Below are positions 17,217-25,812 of a stretch of 64,000 nt of DNA, in pieces. How positions within the stretch are numbered: position 1 is the stretch's first letter; each line of letters begins with the position of its first letter. The position numbers and the translations under genes are program-made. Source of the stretch: an uncultured Flavobacterium sp. (GTDB taxonomy: Bacteria > Bacteroidota > Bacteroidia > Flavobacteriales > Flavobacteriaceae). The notes under the pieces were generated by a model. It saw nothing but the letters and a program-made list of their open reading frames with translations, did no database searches and was not told the DNA's origin. Where the stretch lies: contig CALTVC010000001.1 of assembly GCA_943912855.1 (NCBI GenBank), forward strand, positions 613,885 to 677,884, written 5' to 3'.

Positions 17217-17879
17217 ATGAAAACCATTTCTTCTGTAGTAGAACACTACATTAAAACAAAGCCGTTTTTACTCAGCGCGCTTTCGCAAGGCATTATAAAC
17301 CTTACCTCCCTTGCACGTACCATGATGCCCGAACTGGAGCAGGAACTGGGCAAAGACATTAAGCAGGGCGCTGTGGTTATGTCGTTAAAACGACTGTCTG
17401 AAGACCTGGACTTCAGGGTAAACCACAAAATTGTAAAGGTGCTTAAGGGCATTGGAGAAATCACCGTGCGTTCATCGCTTACTGATTTTACATTTGCCGT
17501 TAGCGATACCATACTGAGCAAACAGGCTGAACTTATTACAAACATTAATGCTAACCCAGATGTGTTTTACACCTCATCGCGTGGTGTTAACGAAACAAAC
17601 ATCGTGGTAAGCAGCAGTATGAACCATATTGTAGACCGCCTTTTTTCTGACGAAAAGAAAATAGAACGTAACGATAACCTGGCATCCATCACCGTAAAAC
17701 TGCCAAAAGACAACATTAATACACCGGGTATTTATTACTATATCTTCCAGAGGCTTGCCTGGGAAGGGATTACCATCATAGAGGTAATTTCTACATCATA
17801 CGAGTTTACCATACTGGTTAACGAAGACGAGGTAGACCTTGCGTTTAAAGTAATAAAAGACCTGAAAACAAATAACTAA
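17217..17879 (+). CDS. ACT-domain protein (aspartokinase-like regulatory protein without kinase domain)
   Basis: 220 residues. The N-terminal 60 residues resemble a winged-helix segment (SQGIINLTSLARTMMPELEQ), followed by a region of two ACT-like beta-alpha-beta units; the C-terminal one is clearest (GITIIEVISTSYEFTILVNE). Flavobacterial homologues are often labelled aspartate kinase, but no kinase domain is present. It may be an amino-acid-sensing regulator. It is followed 14 nt later by a secreted protease gene. Confidence 0.6.
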   Translation: MKTISSVVEHYIKTKPFLLSALSQGIINLTSLARTMMPELEQELGKDIKQGAVVMSLKRLSEDLDFRVNHKIVKVLKGIGEITVRSSLTDFTFAVSDTILSKQAELITNINANPDVFYTSSRGVNETNIVVSSSMNHIVDRLFSDEKKIERNDNLASITVKLPKDNINTPGIYYYIFQRLAWEGITIIEVISTSYEFTILVNEDEVDLAFKVIKDLKTNN

Positions 17880-17893
17880 GGCACAGTTCTTTA

Positions 17894-20065
17894 ATGAAAA
17901 AAATTACTCTTGTTATGGCGCTCTTATGCGCCATATCGCTTTTTGGGCAAAAACGCATCTCAGCCAGGGTACAGACTTTGGTAAACAGCCACACAACATT
18001 TAAGCCCGTACAACCGCTACGTGCTGAAACAAGCCGTAATGCAAAGGCTGATGCCGTTGTAAAAAATGCTACCTACGCCACCCTTAACCAGGAAATTGTA
18101 AAACGCATAGCCGATAATAAATATCCGTTTATAGAGCTTAGCATTCCGTACAATGGCGAAAACATAGCCGTGCTGCTTTACCGTACAGAAGTTATGGCAC
18201 AGGGCTTCCATGTAGATACAGACAAGCAGAAAAATATACCTTATAACCCCGGAGCTTATTATCGTGGTATTGTAAAAGGAGATTACAAATCAGTAGTGGC
18301 ATTTAGCTTTTTTAAAGATGGTATGAACGGTATTGTATCTGCCAAAGCTTACCAAAACCTTGTGATAGGCAAGCTAAAAAACAGCAGTAATACAGGCAAC
18401 TACATTATTTATTCAGATGCAAAAATGAATGTAGACCACAGTTTTAAATGTGCCGCTGACGAAAAGGTTGTACTACCCAGTTTCCAACCAAAACCGAATA
18501 CATTACGCAATATCCAAAGCGAACACTGCGCAACCATTTACTTTGAAATGGACTATACCCTTTATGAGGAAAACGGAGGTAGTGTGGAAGAGTCTACTAA
18601 CTGGATGACCGGCCTCTTTAACAACGTACAGGCACTTTATGACAACGACGGCATTACCACCGCTCTTAAATCGGTTTTTGTATGGACAGAAGAGGATCCT
18701 TATGACGGTGGCCTTGGATCGTCTGACTATTTATACCGTTTTTACTCAAACCGCACATCATTTGACGGCGATGCCGGTATGCTACTCGGTATAGACGAAG
18801 GAGGACTGGGCGGAGTAGCCATGACCATAGGTGGTCTTTGCAGCACACAGAGGGTGAGTTACAGCGACGTTGATTTTGATTATGAAGAAGTACCCGTATT
18901 CAGTTGGAACGTTCAGGTGGTTACCCATGAACTTGGACACCTTTTTGGCTCTCCACATACTCATGGCTGTTACTGGAACGGAGATGATACCGCGATAGAC
19001 GGCTGTGGTTCATCTGCAGGATTTGTGGAAGGAGAATGTGAAGATGGACCAATACCGGACGGAGAAACCGGTGGTACCATAATGAGTTACTGCCACCTCG
19101 TAGAAGGTGTAGGCATTAACTTTGCCAATGGTTTCGGCCCACAGCCTGCCCAGCGTATACAAGACCACTTTGCTGATTCAATGTGCCTTAGCACCGATTG
19201 TATTAATACTTGTATAAGCGATATAGTTGCCATAGATGTTACAGATACTTCTCTGAACTCCATATCTATAAGAATAAAACACTGGGAAAATGAAGACAAT
19301 CCCGGCCCTTGGGAGGTAGCTATTGCCGCCTACGGAGAAATACCAAATGTATGGATACCTGCACCTGGTACCGATTTTGTTTTTACTGGTCTTACACCAG
19401 GTACATACTATAACATTGCCGCAAGGCGTAGTTGTAATGATGTTCAGGTAACCACAGCCGAAGAAATCACCGTAATGACCGGTGCAGACTGGTGTAACGG
19501 ATTTATATGGAGAGATCCCGAAGGCAACGGTAATTACCTGGACATGCAAAAGGTGATAACCATTGTAAAAGCCCCTGATCCTAATACAGTTGTGGCTGTA
19601 GTATTCAGTATGTTTGAAACAGAGCCGGAATTTGACAACATGTACATCTATGACGGCATTGGTACCACAGCACCTCTATTAGGCCAGTTTAACGGCTACG
19701 ATCCGCCTGAAACATTTACAACACAAAATGCAGATGGTGCATTAACTTTTGTATTCAATTCAGACCCTTACATTACATTCGGAGGATGGTATGCACGGAT
19801 GAACTGTACGCTTTCTACACAAAACAATACGTACAGCAACCTGAGCTACTACCCTAACCCGGTAAACAACAAGCTTACTATTTCGGCTACAGAAAGTATC
19901 TCCCACATCGCCATTTATAATGTGGCAGGGCAGCTTCTATCTGAAAACAAAATAGGTAATGTAACAAGTTACGAAACCGATATGTCGGCGTTTGCAACAG
20001 GTATTTACCTTGTAAAAGTGAGCAATGGCAGCAACAGTGCCACGCTAAAAGTTATTAAGAACTAG
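17894..20065 (+). CDS. Secreted zinc metalloprotease (reprolysin/M12-like), T9SS cargo
   Basis: 723 residues. Signal peptide (about 1-18), a propeptide-like region to about 205, then a metzincin catalytic domain with HELGHLFGSPH at 345-355 (three zinc-binding His, catalytic Glu) and the Met-turn IMSYC near 395. Next come a fibronectin III-like module (about 440-510), a CUB-like segment (about 515-645, with DNMYIYDGI) and a T9SS sorting signal (about 652-723, NLSYYPNPV...ATLKVIKN). A secreted, cell-surface or released protease. It shares a probable transcript with the ACT-domain gene and ends before a long hairpin. Confidence 0.92.
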   Translation: MKKITLVMALLCAISLFGQKRISARVQTLVNSHTTFKPVQPLRAETSRNAKADAVVKNATYATLNQEIVKRIADNKYPFIELSIPYNGENIAVLLYRTEVMAQGFHVDTDKQKNIPYNPGAYYRGIVKGDYKSVVAFSFFKDGMNGIVSAKAYQNLVIGKLKNSSNTGNYIIYSDAKMNVDHSFKCAADEKVVLPSFQPKPNTLRNIQSEHCATIYFEMDYTLYEENGGSVEESTNWMTGLFNNVQALYDNDGITTALKSVFVWTEEDPYDGGLGSSDYLYRFYSNRTSFDGDAGMLLGIDEGGLGGVAMTIGGLCSTQRVSYSDVDFDYEEVPVFSWNVQVVTHELGHLFGSPHTHGCYWNGDDTAIDGCGSSAGFVEGECEDGPIPDGETGGTIMSYCHLVEGVGINFANGFGPQPAQRIQDHFADSMCLSTDCINTCISDIVAIDVTDTSLNSISIRIKHWENEDNPGPWEVAIAAYGEIPNVWIPAPGTDFVFTGLTPGTYYNIAARRSCNDVQVTTAEEITVMTGADWCNGFIWRDPEGNGNYLDMQKVITIVKAPDPNTVVAVVFSMFETEPEFDNMYIYDGIGTTAPLLGQFNGYDPPETFTTQNADGALTFVFNSDPYITFGGWYARMNCTLSTQNNTYSNLSYYPNPVNNKLTISATESISHIAIYNVAGQLLSENKIGNVTSYETDMSAFATGIYLVKVSNGSNSATLKVIKN

Positions 20066-20085
20066 GTATATATTCTTATAAAGGC

Positions 20086-20148
20086 AAAGCCACGAATTGC
20101 ACAAAATGACCTTAAGAAATTAGGTAAATTTGTGTAATTCGTGGCTTT
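20086..20148. terminator. Long hairpin terminator made from a dispersed repeat
   Basis: 20-bp arms (20086-20105 with 20129-20148, one G-T wobble pair), 23-nt loop, T run after it. The arm sequence contains CACGAATT/AATTCGTGGC words that are frequent between genes in flavobacteria. Lies between converging protease and mntH genes. Confidence 0.8.
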
Positions 20149-20168
20149 TTTACTATCGTAGCAGACTA

Positions 20169-22061
20169 TTATTTATGACCGTCCTTTATAATCAGTACAG
20201 GGATTTTAACCTTATGCCTCACGGCATCTACCGTAGTACCAAATATGAGGTCTTTAAAGAAGTTATGCCCATGGGCACCCAGTATCAGTATATCGAAAGT
20301 ACCGTTGTCGTTAACCACTTTTGGTATCTGTTTTTTAGGACTGCCAAAACTTAGCTGGGTATCTATGGTGTAACCCGCCTCTACAAGGCTGGTACGGTAA
20401 CGGGTAAGATATTCCATATCGGTACTTGTTTCGTAGTCCTGCGCCTGATCGCCATGCAGCATGGCACCTACGGTTTCTACGATATGGATAAGGGTATACT
20501 TCGCTTCAATTCCGCCCAACTGCAATGCACTGGATAGCGTTTTTTCATCGGTGCGGCTAAAGTCGAGCGCCACAGCTATGTTACGGTACATTTGCTTTTC
20601 GGGCAACGTACGTATTGCAGCAGGTGTAAGGTGAGGCACTATGCTGGCTGTAGCACGTCCTTTCCTTACAAATGGCTCTATGGTTATGTATAACAGTAAA
20701 ACCGCAGCAGCAACGATAAGAGGCACTACAAACACCCAAATGTACACGGGGTTCTCTGTGCTTTCTATCCAGCCTTTCATTTCGTCATAAACCAGCTTTA
20801 CGTTTAGCCCCACAATGACTAATGCTATAAGCCATGAGGCCGTTTTTGTAACTATACCTATGGCAAACTCGTTCATACGGCTCTTATCGCTCACAAAATG
20901 GATAAGCGGAATTATGGCAAAACCAAGTTGCAGACTCAGTATAACCTGGCTCAATACCAAAAGCTTACCGGTAGCGGCATCGCCAAAATACACAATGGCT
21001 ATAAAGGCAGGTGCTATGGCTATAAGTCGGGTAACAATACGACGCACCCATGGTTGTATACGCAGGCTTAGGTAACCTTCCATAACTATTTGCCCGGCAA
21101 GGGTTCCTGTTACGGTACTGCTTTGCCCTGCGGCTATTAATGCCAATGCAAATAATACGGCTGCACTGCTGCCCAGCATGGGTTCCAGTAATTTGTGGGC
21201 ATCCTGTATGTCTGCTATTTCATGCAACCCGTTAGTAAAGAAGGTTGCGGCAGCCAGTATTAGTATGGCTGCATTTACAAAAAATGCTAGGTTTAGCGCT
21301 ATTAAAGAATCGATAAGGTTATAACGAATTGCCTGTTTGATCCCTTTAAACGTACGGTCGAATTTACGGGTTTGCACCAATGAGGAGTGTAGGTAAAGGT
21401 TATGCGGCATTACCGTAGCCCCTATGATACCTATGGCAATATACAGCGCGGCAGTATTTGGCAAGGATGGTACTAAACCTTCTACCACCTTACCTACATC
21501 GGGTTTGGCAAAGAACATTTCTGCCAAAAATGAAAGACCAATGATGCTGATAAGACCAATGATAAACGCTTCCATTTTCTTAATGCCCTTGTTCATAAGG
21601 AACAGTAGCAGGAAGGTATCAAGCATGGTAATGCTTACACCCCAAAGCATAGGCAGTTTAAAGAGTAGGTTAAGTCCTATTGCCATACCCAGTACTTCGG
21701 CAAGGTCACAGGCGGCAATAGCCACCTCTGCAAGCAGGTACAGGAAAAAGTTGATGGACTTGGGGTAGGTTTCTCTCGATGCCTGAGCCAAATCCCTACG
21801 GGTAACAATACCCAAACGGGCACTAAGGCTTTGCAACAGCAGTGCCATAATGTTACTCATAAGCAACACCCAGATGAGGGTATAACCAAACTGGCTTCCT
21901 CCGGCTATGTCGGTAGCCCAGTTGCCCGGGTCCATATAGCCCACGCTTATCATATAGGCAGGCCCGAAGAAGGCAAGCACCTTTTTCCAGCCCGTAACAT
22001 TTTGCCCGGCGTTTACCGACTCGTGTACTTCTTCGAGCGAATGTGAGTTTTTGTTTTGCAT
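20169..22061 (-). CDS. mntH: NRAMP manganese transporter fused to a universal stress protein domain
   Basis: 630 residues, about 200 longer than a plain MntH. The transporter part (about 25-470) has DPGN at 44-47 in transmembrane helix 1 and MPH at 218-220 in helix 6, the metal-binding motifs of NRAMP proteins that import Mn2+ (or Fe2+) with protons. From about 485 a universal stress protein domain follows (YRNIAVALDFSRTDEKTL), with the ATP-binding signature G-AH-G-9 residues-GT near its end (GAHGHNFF...FGTT). It lies 8 nt after mntR, same strand, so the two form an operon controlled from the mntR promoter. The soluble domain could sense ATP or stress and gate transport; that is inference. 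Confidence 0.92.
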   Translation of the reverse strand: MQNKNSHSLEEVHESVNAGQNVTGWKKVLAFFGPAYMISVGYMDPGNWATDIAGGSQFGYTLIWVLLMSNIMALLLQSLSARLGIVTRRDLAQASRETYPKSINFFLYLLAEVAIAACDLAEVLGMAIGLNLLFKLPMLWGVSITMLDTFLLLFLMNKGIKKMEAFIIGLISIIGLSFLAEMFFAKPDVGKVVEGLVPSLPNTAALYIAIGIIGATVMPHNLYLHSSLVQTRKFDRTFKGIKQAIRYNLIDSLIALNLAFFVNAAILILAAATFFTNGLHEIADIQDAHKLLEPMLGSSAAVLFALALIAAGQSSTVTGTLAGQIVMEGYLSLRIQPWVRRIVTRLIAIAPAFIAIVYFGDAATGKLLVLSQVILSLQLGFAIIPLIHFVSDKSRMNEFAIGIVTKTASWLIALVIVGLNVKLVYDEMKGWIESTENPVYIWVFVVPLIVAAAVLLLYITIEPFVRKGRATASIVPHLTPAAIRTLPEKQMYRNIAVALDFSRTDEKTLSSALQLGGIEAKYTLIHIVETVGAMLHGDQAQDYETSTDMEYLTRYRTSLVEAGYTIDTQLSFGSPKKQIPKVVNDNGTFDILILGAHGHNFFKDLIFGTTVDAVRHKVKIPVLIIKDGHK

Positions 22062-22069
22062 AGGCTGGT

Positions 22070-22723
22070 TTACAAAGGTTTTACAAACAGGTTGGCAGCT
22101 ATTTTATTAGACACCGTAAGCTCCCTGTCTTTTATTTTTAGTTGGATAGAATGGTCAAAATCCTCTTTAGCCAGCACCTGAAGCGTGGCTCCCAGGGCTA
22201 TCTGTTGTTTGTCCAGGTACTGCAGGAACGGCGCCGAGCTGTCTTTTACCCCAACACAGATAACACTTTTGCCCAAGGCAATTTCCGACAGCAGTTTCTT
22301 TTCAATTGCCGAAATGTTTCCGTTAGCATCGGGTATGGGGTCGCCATGCGGGTCCTCGGTAGGAAAACCAAGAAACTCATCGAGCTTATTTATAAGCTTG
22401 TCTGATTTTATATGCTCCAGCTGTTCGGCAATATCGTGTACCTCATCCCAGCTGAAATCAAGCTTTTCTACCAGGAACAGTTCCCAAAGGCGGTGCTTAC
22501 GGACTATCATCAGGGCAGCAAAAGTACCGGCTTCGGTAAGTAGTACGCCCTGGTATTTTACGTAGTTAACCAGGCCCTTTTCTGCAAGCTTCTGTACCAT
22601 GTCTGTTACAGATGATGGTTTGCTTTCCATAACCCCTGCAATGGCATTGGTACTAACCCCCTTTCCGGTTTGTTGCGAAAGGTGGTAAATTATCTTGAGG
22701 TAATTCTCTTCAGAATGTGTCAT
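22070..22723 (-). CDS. mntR: DtxR/MntR-family metal-dependent repressor
   Basis: 217 residues from the ATG at 22723 (MTHSEENYLK). An N-terminal winged helix with the recognition region KPSSVTDMVQKLAEKG is followed by the dimerisation domain with metal-ligand candidates (HRLWELFLVE, HDIAEQLEHI) and a C-terminal FeoA/SH3-like domain (about 145-217). Such proteins bind Mn2+ or Fe2+ and repress uptake genes. A longer reading from TTG 22747 was rejected because it overlaps the -7 box. It is the first gene of the mntR-mntH operon and is probably autoregulated through the palindrome at 22764-22781. Confidence 0.92.
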   Translation of the reverse strand: MTHSEENYLKIIYHLSQQTGKGVSTNAIAGVMESKPSSVTDMVQKLAEKGLVNYVKYQGVLLTEAGTFAALMIVRKHRLWELFLVEKLDFSWDEVHDIAEQLEHIKSDKLINKLDEFLGFPTEDPHGDPIPDANGNISAIEKKLLSEIALGKSVICVGVKDSSAPFLQYLDKQQIALGATLQVLAKEDFDHSIQLKIKDRELTVSNKIAANLFVKPL

Positions 22724-22744
22724 TTGAATCGTATACAATAAAAA

Positions 22745-22781
22745 CAAATGTAATTAAAAATAATTTTAGGCAAAACTAAAA
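22745..22781 (-). promoter_or_regulatory. mntR-mntH promoter with overlapping operator-like palindrome
   Basis: On the minus strand TTG (plus 22771-22773), 18 nt, TACATTTG (plus 22745-22752): full consensus match. The interrupted palindrome TTTTAG-N6-CTAAAA (22764-22781) covers the -33 TTG, the expected place for a repressor of the DtxR family. Confidence 0.75.
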
Positions 22782-22849
22782 ATCATTCAATTAAGTTAAA
22801 AATAAGAATGTATGACCTTTCGGCAGAGTTTTTGTGCCACAAGTGGCGG

Positions 22850-22879
22850 TTGCGCATAGGCGCAGTATGTGTATCTTTG
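22850..22879 (+). promoter_or_regulatory. Promoter of hemJ
   Basis: TTG (22850-22852), 19 nt, TATCTTTG (22872-22879): full match to the Bacteroidota consensus, 18 nt before the ATG. Confidence 0.8.
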
Positions 22880-22897
22880 TGATGCTAAAGACACAAA

Positions 22898-23452
22898 ATG
22901 GACTATAATTATATAAAATCGCTGCATCTTATTTTTGTAATTACCTGGTTTGCGGGGCTTTTTTACATCGTGAGACTGTTTGTGTATCATATAGAGGCTA
23001 ACGACAAACCATCGCCCGAAAAGGAAATCCTCATAAAGCAATATAAGCTGATGAGCTACAGGTTGTGGTACATCATTACCTGGCCTTCAGCGGTTTTAGC
23101 GAGCATTTTTGCCTACTGGATGTTATTCTTTACTCCTACGGGCAATGCCTGGCTTACCCAGTCGTGGATGCACGTAAAGCTGTGTTTTGTGTTTTTACTG
23201 TACCTCTACCACTACAATTGCCACAGGATATTTAAGCAACTTCAAAATGATGAAGTAAAACATACTACGGGTTTTATGCGCCTTTGGAACGAAGGGGCTA
23301 CGCTAATCCTGTTTGCTGTAGTGTTTTTGGTTATTTTAAAAAACGCAATCAACTGGATTTACGGGGTGGTGGGTATTATGCTATTTAGTATCTTGCTGAT
23401 GCTGGGGTATAAATTCTATAAAAAAATAAGGGAACGCAACGCATCCCGCTAA
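22898..23452 (+). CDS. hemJ: HemJ-like membrane protein (protoporphyrinogen IX oxidase, UPF0093/CopD-like)
   Basis: 184 residues with four to five membrane helices. The N-terminal signature IKSLHLIFVITWFAGLFYIV with RLFVYH after it carries the conserved His of HemJ, and a later HVKLCFVFLLYLYHY segment adds another. HemJ oxidises protoporphyrinogen IX in heme synthesis in many bacteria lacking HemY/HemG. Sensor kinase and enoyl-CoA hydratase genes follow closely on the same strand. A CopD-like copper protein is the less likely alternative. Confidence 0.82.
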   Translation: MDYNYIKSLHLIFVITWFAGLFYIVRLFVYHIEANDKPSPEKEILIKQYKLMSYRLWYIITWPSAVLASIFAYWMLFFTPTGNAWLTQSWMHVKLCFVFLLYLYHYNCHRIFKQLQNDEVKHTTGFMRLWNEGATLILFAVVFLVILKNAINWIYGVVGIMLFSILLMLGYKFYKKIRERNASR

Positions 23453-23453
23453 C

Positions 23454-24962
23454 ATGAAAGAAAAATTCAGGATAAAACGCTGGTCGCTTCGGGTAAGGAT
23501 ATTTGTTTCACTCATATTCATTACCCTGATTGCGTCGTTCCTTATTGCCCTGGTATCTATTTACCAGTTTAAGAAAGAAGCCAAGGAATACCACCAGGAT
23601 CGTTTAGAACGTAAGGAAAATTCCATAAAAGAACACATCAATTACATCCTTGCCAATAACACCTACAACACCTATCCGCTTACCACCGAAAACCTGCCAC
23701 TGATTTTCCGTGACCGCATTCACGAACTTGCCAACATTCACGGTACAGAGATAAATATTTACAACCTGGACGGACATTTGCTTAAATCGTCTAAAGCTGC
23801 TTTTTCGGTAGATACCATAAACCAGGACATACCCGCTCCGGTACTGCGCATAATCAGGTCGACTTCAGAGAAACGCTTCGTAGACCTTAAAACCACTATA
23901 GACAACAAGAAATTCCGTTCATCGTACAGCTACATCAGGGATACCAAGTTTAAGCCACTGGGCATACTGAACCTACCGTATATGGAAGACGACGGGTATT
24001 ACGAAAAGGAAATAAACAACTTTATTACCCGCTTTATTCAGGTGTACTCGTTTATGCTGGTTATCGCGGTGATTATCGCCTATTTCCTGAGTAGTTACAT
24101 TACGCACAGCATTAAAGCGGTCAGCGACCGTATAAAGGAAACCCGCCTGAACGAGATTAACGAAAAAATACACATGCACGATGCCCCACAGGAAATTACC
24201 CTGCTGGTAGACGCATACAACAACCTTGTAGACGACCTGGACGAAAGTGCCGCACTCCTCGCCCAAAAGGAACGGGAGGAAGCCTGGCGCGAAATGGCAA
24301 AACAGGTAGCACACGAAATCAAGAACCCGCTTACGCCAATGCGCCTTACCGTACAGAGTTTCCAGCGGAAGTTTGACCCGGCAGACCCTAACATCCGCGA
24401 AAAGCTCTCAGAGTTTAGCAATACGCTTATACAGCAGATAGATACCATGACATCGGTTGCCTCGGCATTCAGCAGTTTTGCAAGCATGCCGGCGCAGCAG
24501 AATGAAACCCTGAACGTGGTGGAAATAGTAAAGCTTGCCGTAGATATTTTTAACGAGAGCTACATTACCTTCCATGCCGATGCGTCTACCATCATTACCC
24601 GCATGGACCGCACCCAGCTCATCAGGATTATTACCAACCTGGTTAAGAACGCTACCCAGGCATTAGACGAATATCAACCCGACCCTAAGGTTGCCGTAGC
24701 CGTTACCCACGTGGCAGACAAGGTGGTTATTACCGTAACAGACAACGGAAAAGGCATTAGCCGAGAGGATAAAAAGCGTATATTTGAACCTAAGTTCACC
24801 ACAAAAAGCAGTGGCATGGGGCTGGGACTTGGTATCATAAAAAACATAGTGGAGAACTACCACGGCACCATTTTCTTTGAGAGTACACTGGGTGTGGGCA
24901 CAGTGTTTACGGTATCACTTCCTGTTACCCCACAAGACACTACTGTAGAATTTGGAGAATAA
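23454..24962 (+). CDS. Membrane sensor histidine kinase, NtrY-like
   Basis: 502 residues. Two membrane helices (about 15-37 and 197-215) flank a sensor domain of about 160 residues; then a HAMP linker, a HisKA domain with the phospho-acceptor in VAHEIKNPLTPMRLTVQS and an ATPase domain with N box NLVKNATQAL, G1 VTDNGKGI, F box IFEPKFTTK and G2 GLGLGIIKN. The HEIKNPLTP form is typical of NtrY/PorY-like kinases. It begins 2 nt after hemJ ends. No response regulator is adjacent, so its partner lies elsewhere. Confidence 0.92.
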   Translation: MKEKFRIKRWSLRVRIFVSLIFITLIASFLIALVSIYQFKKEAKEYHQDRLERKENSIKEHINYILANNTYNTYPLTTENLPLIFRDRIHELANIHGTEINIYNLDGHLLKSSKAAFSVDTINQDIPAPVLRIIRSTSEKRFVDLKTTIDNKKFRSSYSYIRDTKFKPLGILNLPYMEDDGYYEKEINNFITRFIQVYSFMLVIAVIIAYFLSSYITHSIKAVSDRIKETRLNEINEKIHMHDAPQEITLLVDAYNNLVDDLDESAALLAQKEREEAWREMAKQVAHEIKNPLTPMRLTVQSFQRKFDPADPNIREKLSEFSNTLIQQIDTMTSVASAFSSFASMPAQQNETLNVVEIVKLAVDIFNESYITFHADASTIITRMDRTQLIRIITNLVKNATQALDEYQPDPKVAVAVTHVADKVVITVTDNGKGISREDKKRIFEPKFTTKSSGMGLGLGIIKNIVENYHGTIFFESTLGVGTVFTVSLPVTPQDTTVEFGE

Positions 24963-24992
24963 CAACAACAAACAAGCTAAACAAATATAACC

Positions 24993-25775
24993 ATGAGCTT
25001 TGAAAATATTTTAACCGAAAAAGATAATGGCATTGCCATTATTACCATAAACAGGCCTACAAAACTGAACGCCCTGAATAAAGCCACGATTGCCGAACTG
25101 CATGATGCTTTTAAGGCACTGGATGCAGACGAGGAAGTTAAAGCCATAATCATAACCGGCAGTGGTGAAAAGGCTTTTGTAGCCGGAGCCGACATTGCTG
25201 AATTTGCCCACTTTGATGTAAAAGAAGGCGAACGCCTTGCGGCTGAAGGACAAGCCATGCTGTTTGACTATGTGCAAAACCTGGGTACTCCGGTTATTGC
25301 AGCGGTAAACGGATTTGCACTGGGCGGAGGACTTGAACTTGCTATGGCATGCCATTTCCGTATAGCGAGCGATAATGCTAAAATGGGTCTGCCTGAGGTA
25401 TCGCTTGGGGTAATTCCAGGGTATGGTGGTACGCAACGCCTGCCACAGCTTATAGGCAAAGGACGCGCTATGGAAATGATAATGACCGCAGGAATGGTTA
25501 CAGCCGAAGATGCCAAAGCGTGGGGGCTTGTAAACCACGTAGTACCACAAACCGAACTCCTTGAGTTTACAAAAGGCATAGCTGCTAAAATCCTGAAGAA
25601 TTCACCGGTGGCGGTAGGATTAGCCATTAAAGCGGTAAACGCGGGCTTTGAAGCAGGCGTAAACGGCTACATCACTGAGATACGAAGTTTCGGCGAGGCA
25701 TTCGGCACTGAAGATTTTAAAGAGGGCACAACGGCTTTTGTAGAGAAACGCAAAGCGGTTTTTCCGGGGAAATAA
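24993..25775 (+). CDS. Enoyl-CoA hydratase/isomerase (crotonase family)
   Basis: 260 residues. The oxyanion-hole segments are KAFVAGADIAEF and GFALGGGLELAMACHFRIA, and the catalytic Glu region is GLPEVSLGVIPGYGGTQRL; both glutamates of a true enoyl-CoA hydratase are present (E in GGLELA region and LPEV). The enzyme hydrates trans-2-enoyl-CoA in fatty acid or amino acid breakdown. It lies 30 nt after the kinase gene and ends at a hairpin, so it is the last gene of the hemJ transcript. Exact chain-length preference is unknown. Confidence 0.92.
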   Translation: MSFENILTEKDNGIAIITINRPTKLNALNKATIAELHDAFKALDADEEVKAIIITGSGEKAFVAGADIAEFAHFDVKEGERLAAEGQAMLFDYVQNLGTPVIAAVNGFALGGGLELAMACHFRIASDNAKMGLPEVSLGVIPGYGGTQRLPQLIGKGRAMEMIMTAGMVTAEDAKAWGLVNHVVPQTELLEFTKGIAAKILKNSPVAVGLAIKAVNAGFEAGVNGYITEIRSFGEAFGTEDFKEGTTAFVEKRKAVFPGK

Positions 25776-25779
25776 AATA

Positions 25780-25809
25780 AAAATGGGCAGCTTGATAGCT
25801 GCCCATTTT
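25780..25809. terminator. Bidirectional terminator
   Basis: 12-bp perfect stem AAAATGGGCAGC (25780-25791) with GCTGCCCATTTT (25798-25809), 6-nt loop; A run before and T run after. Confidence 0.9.
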
Positions 25810-25812
25810 TAT

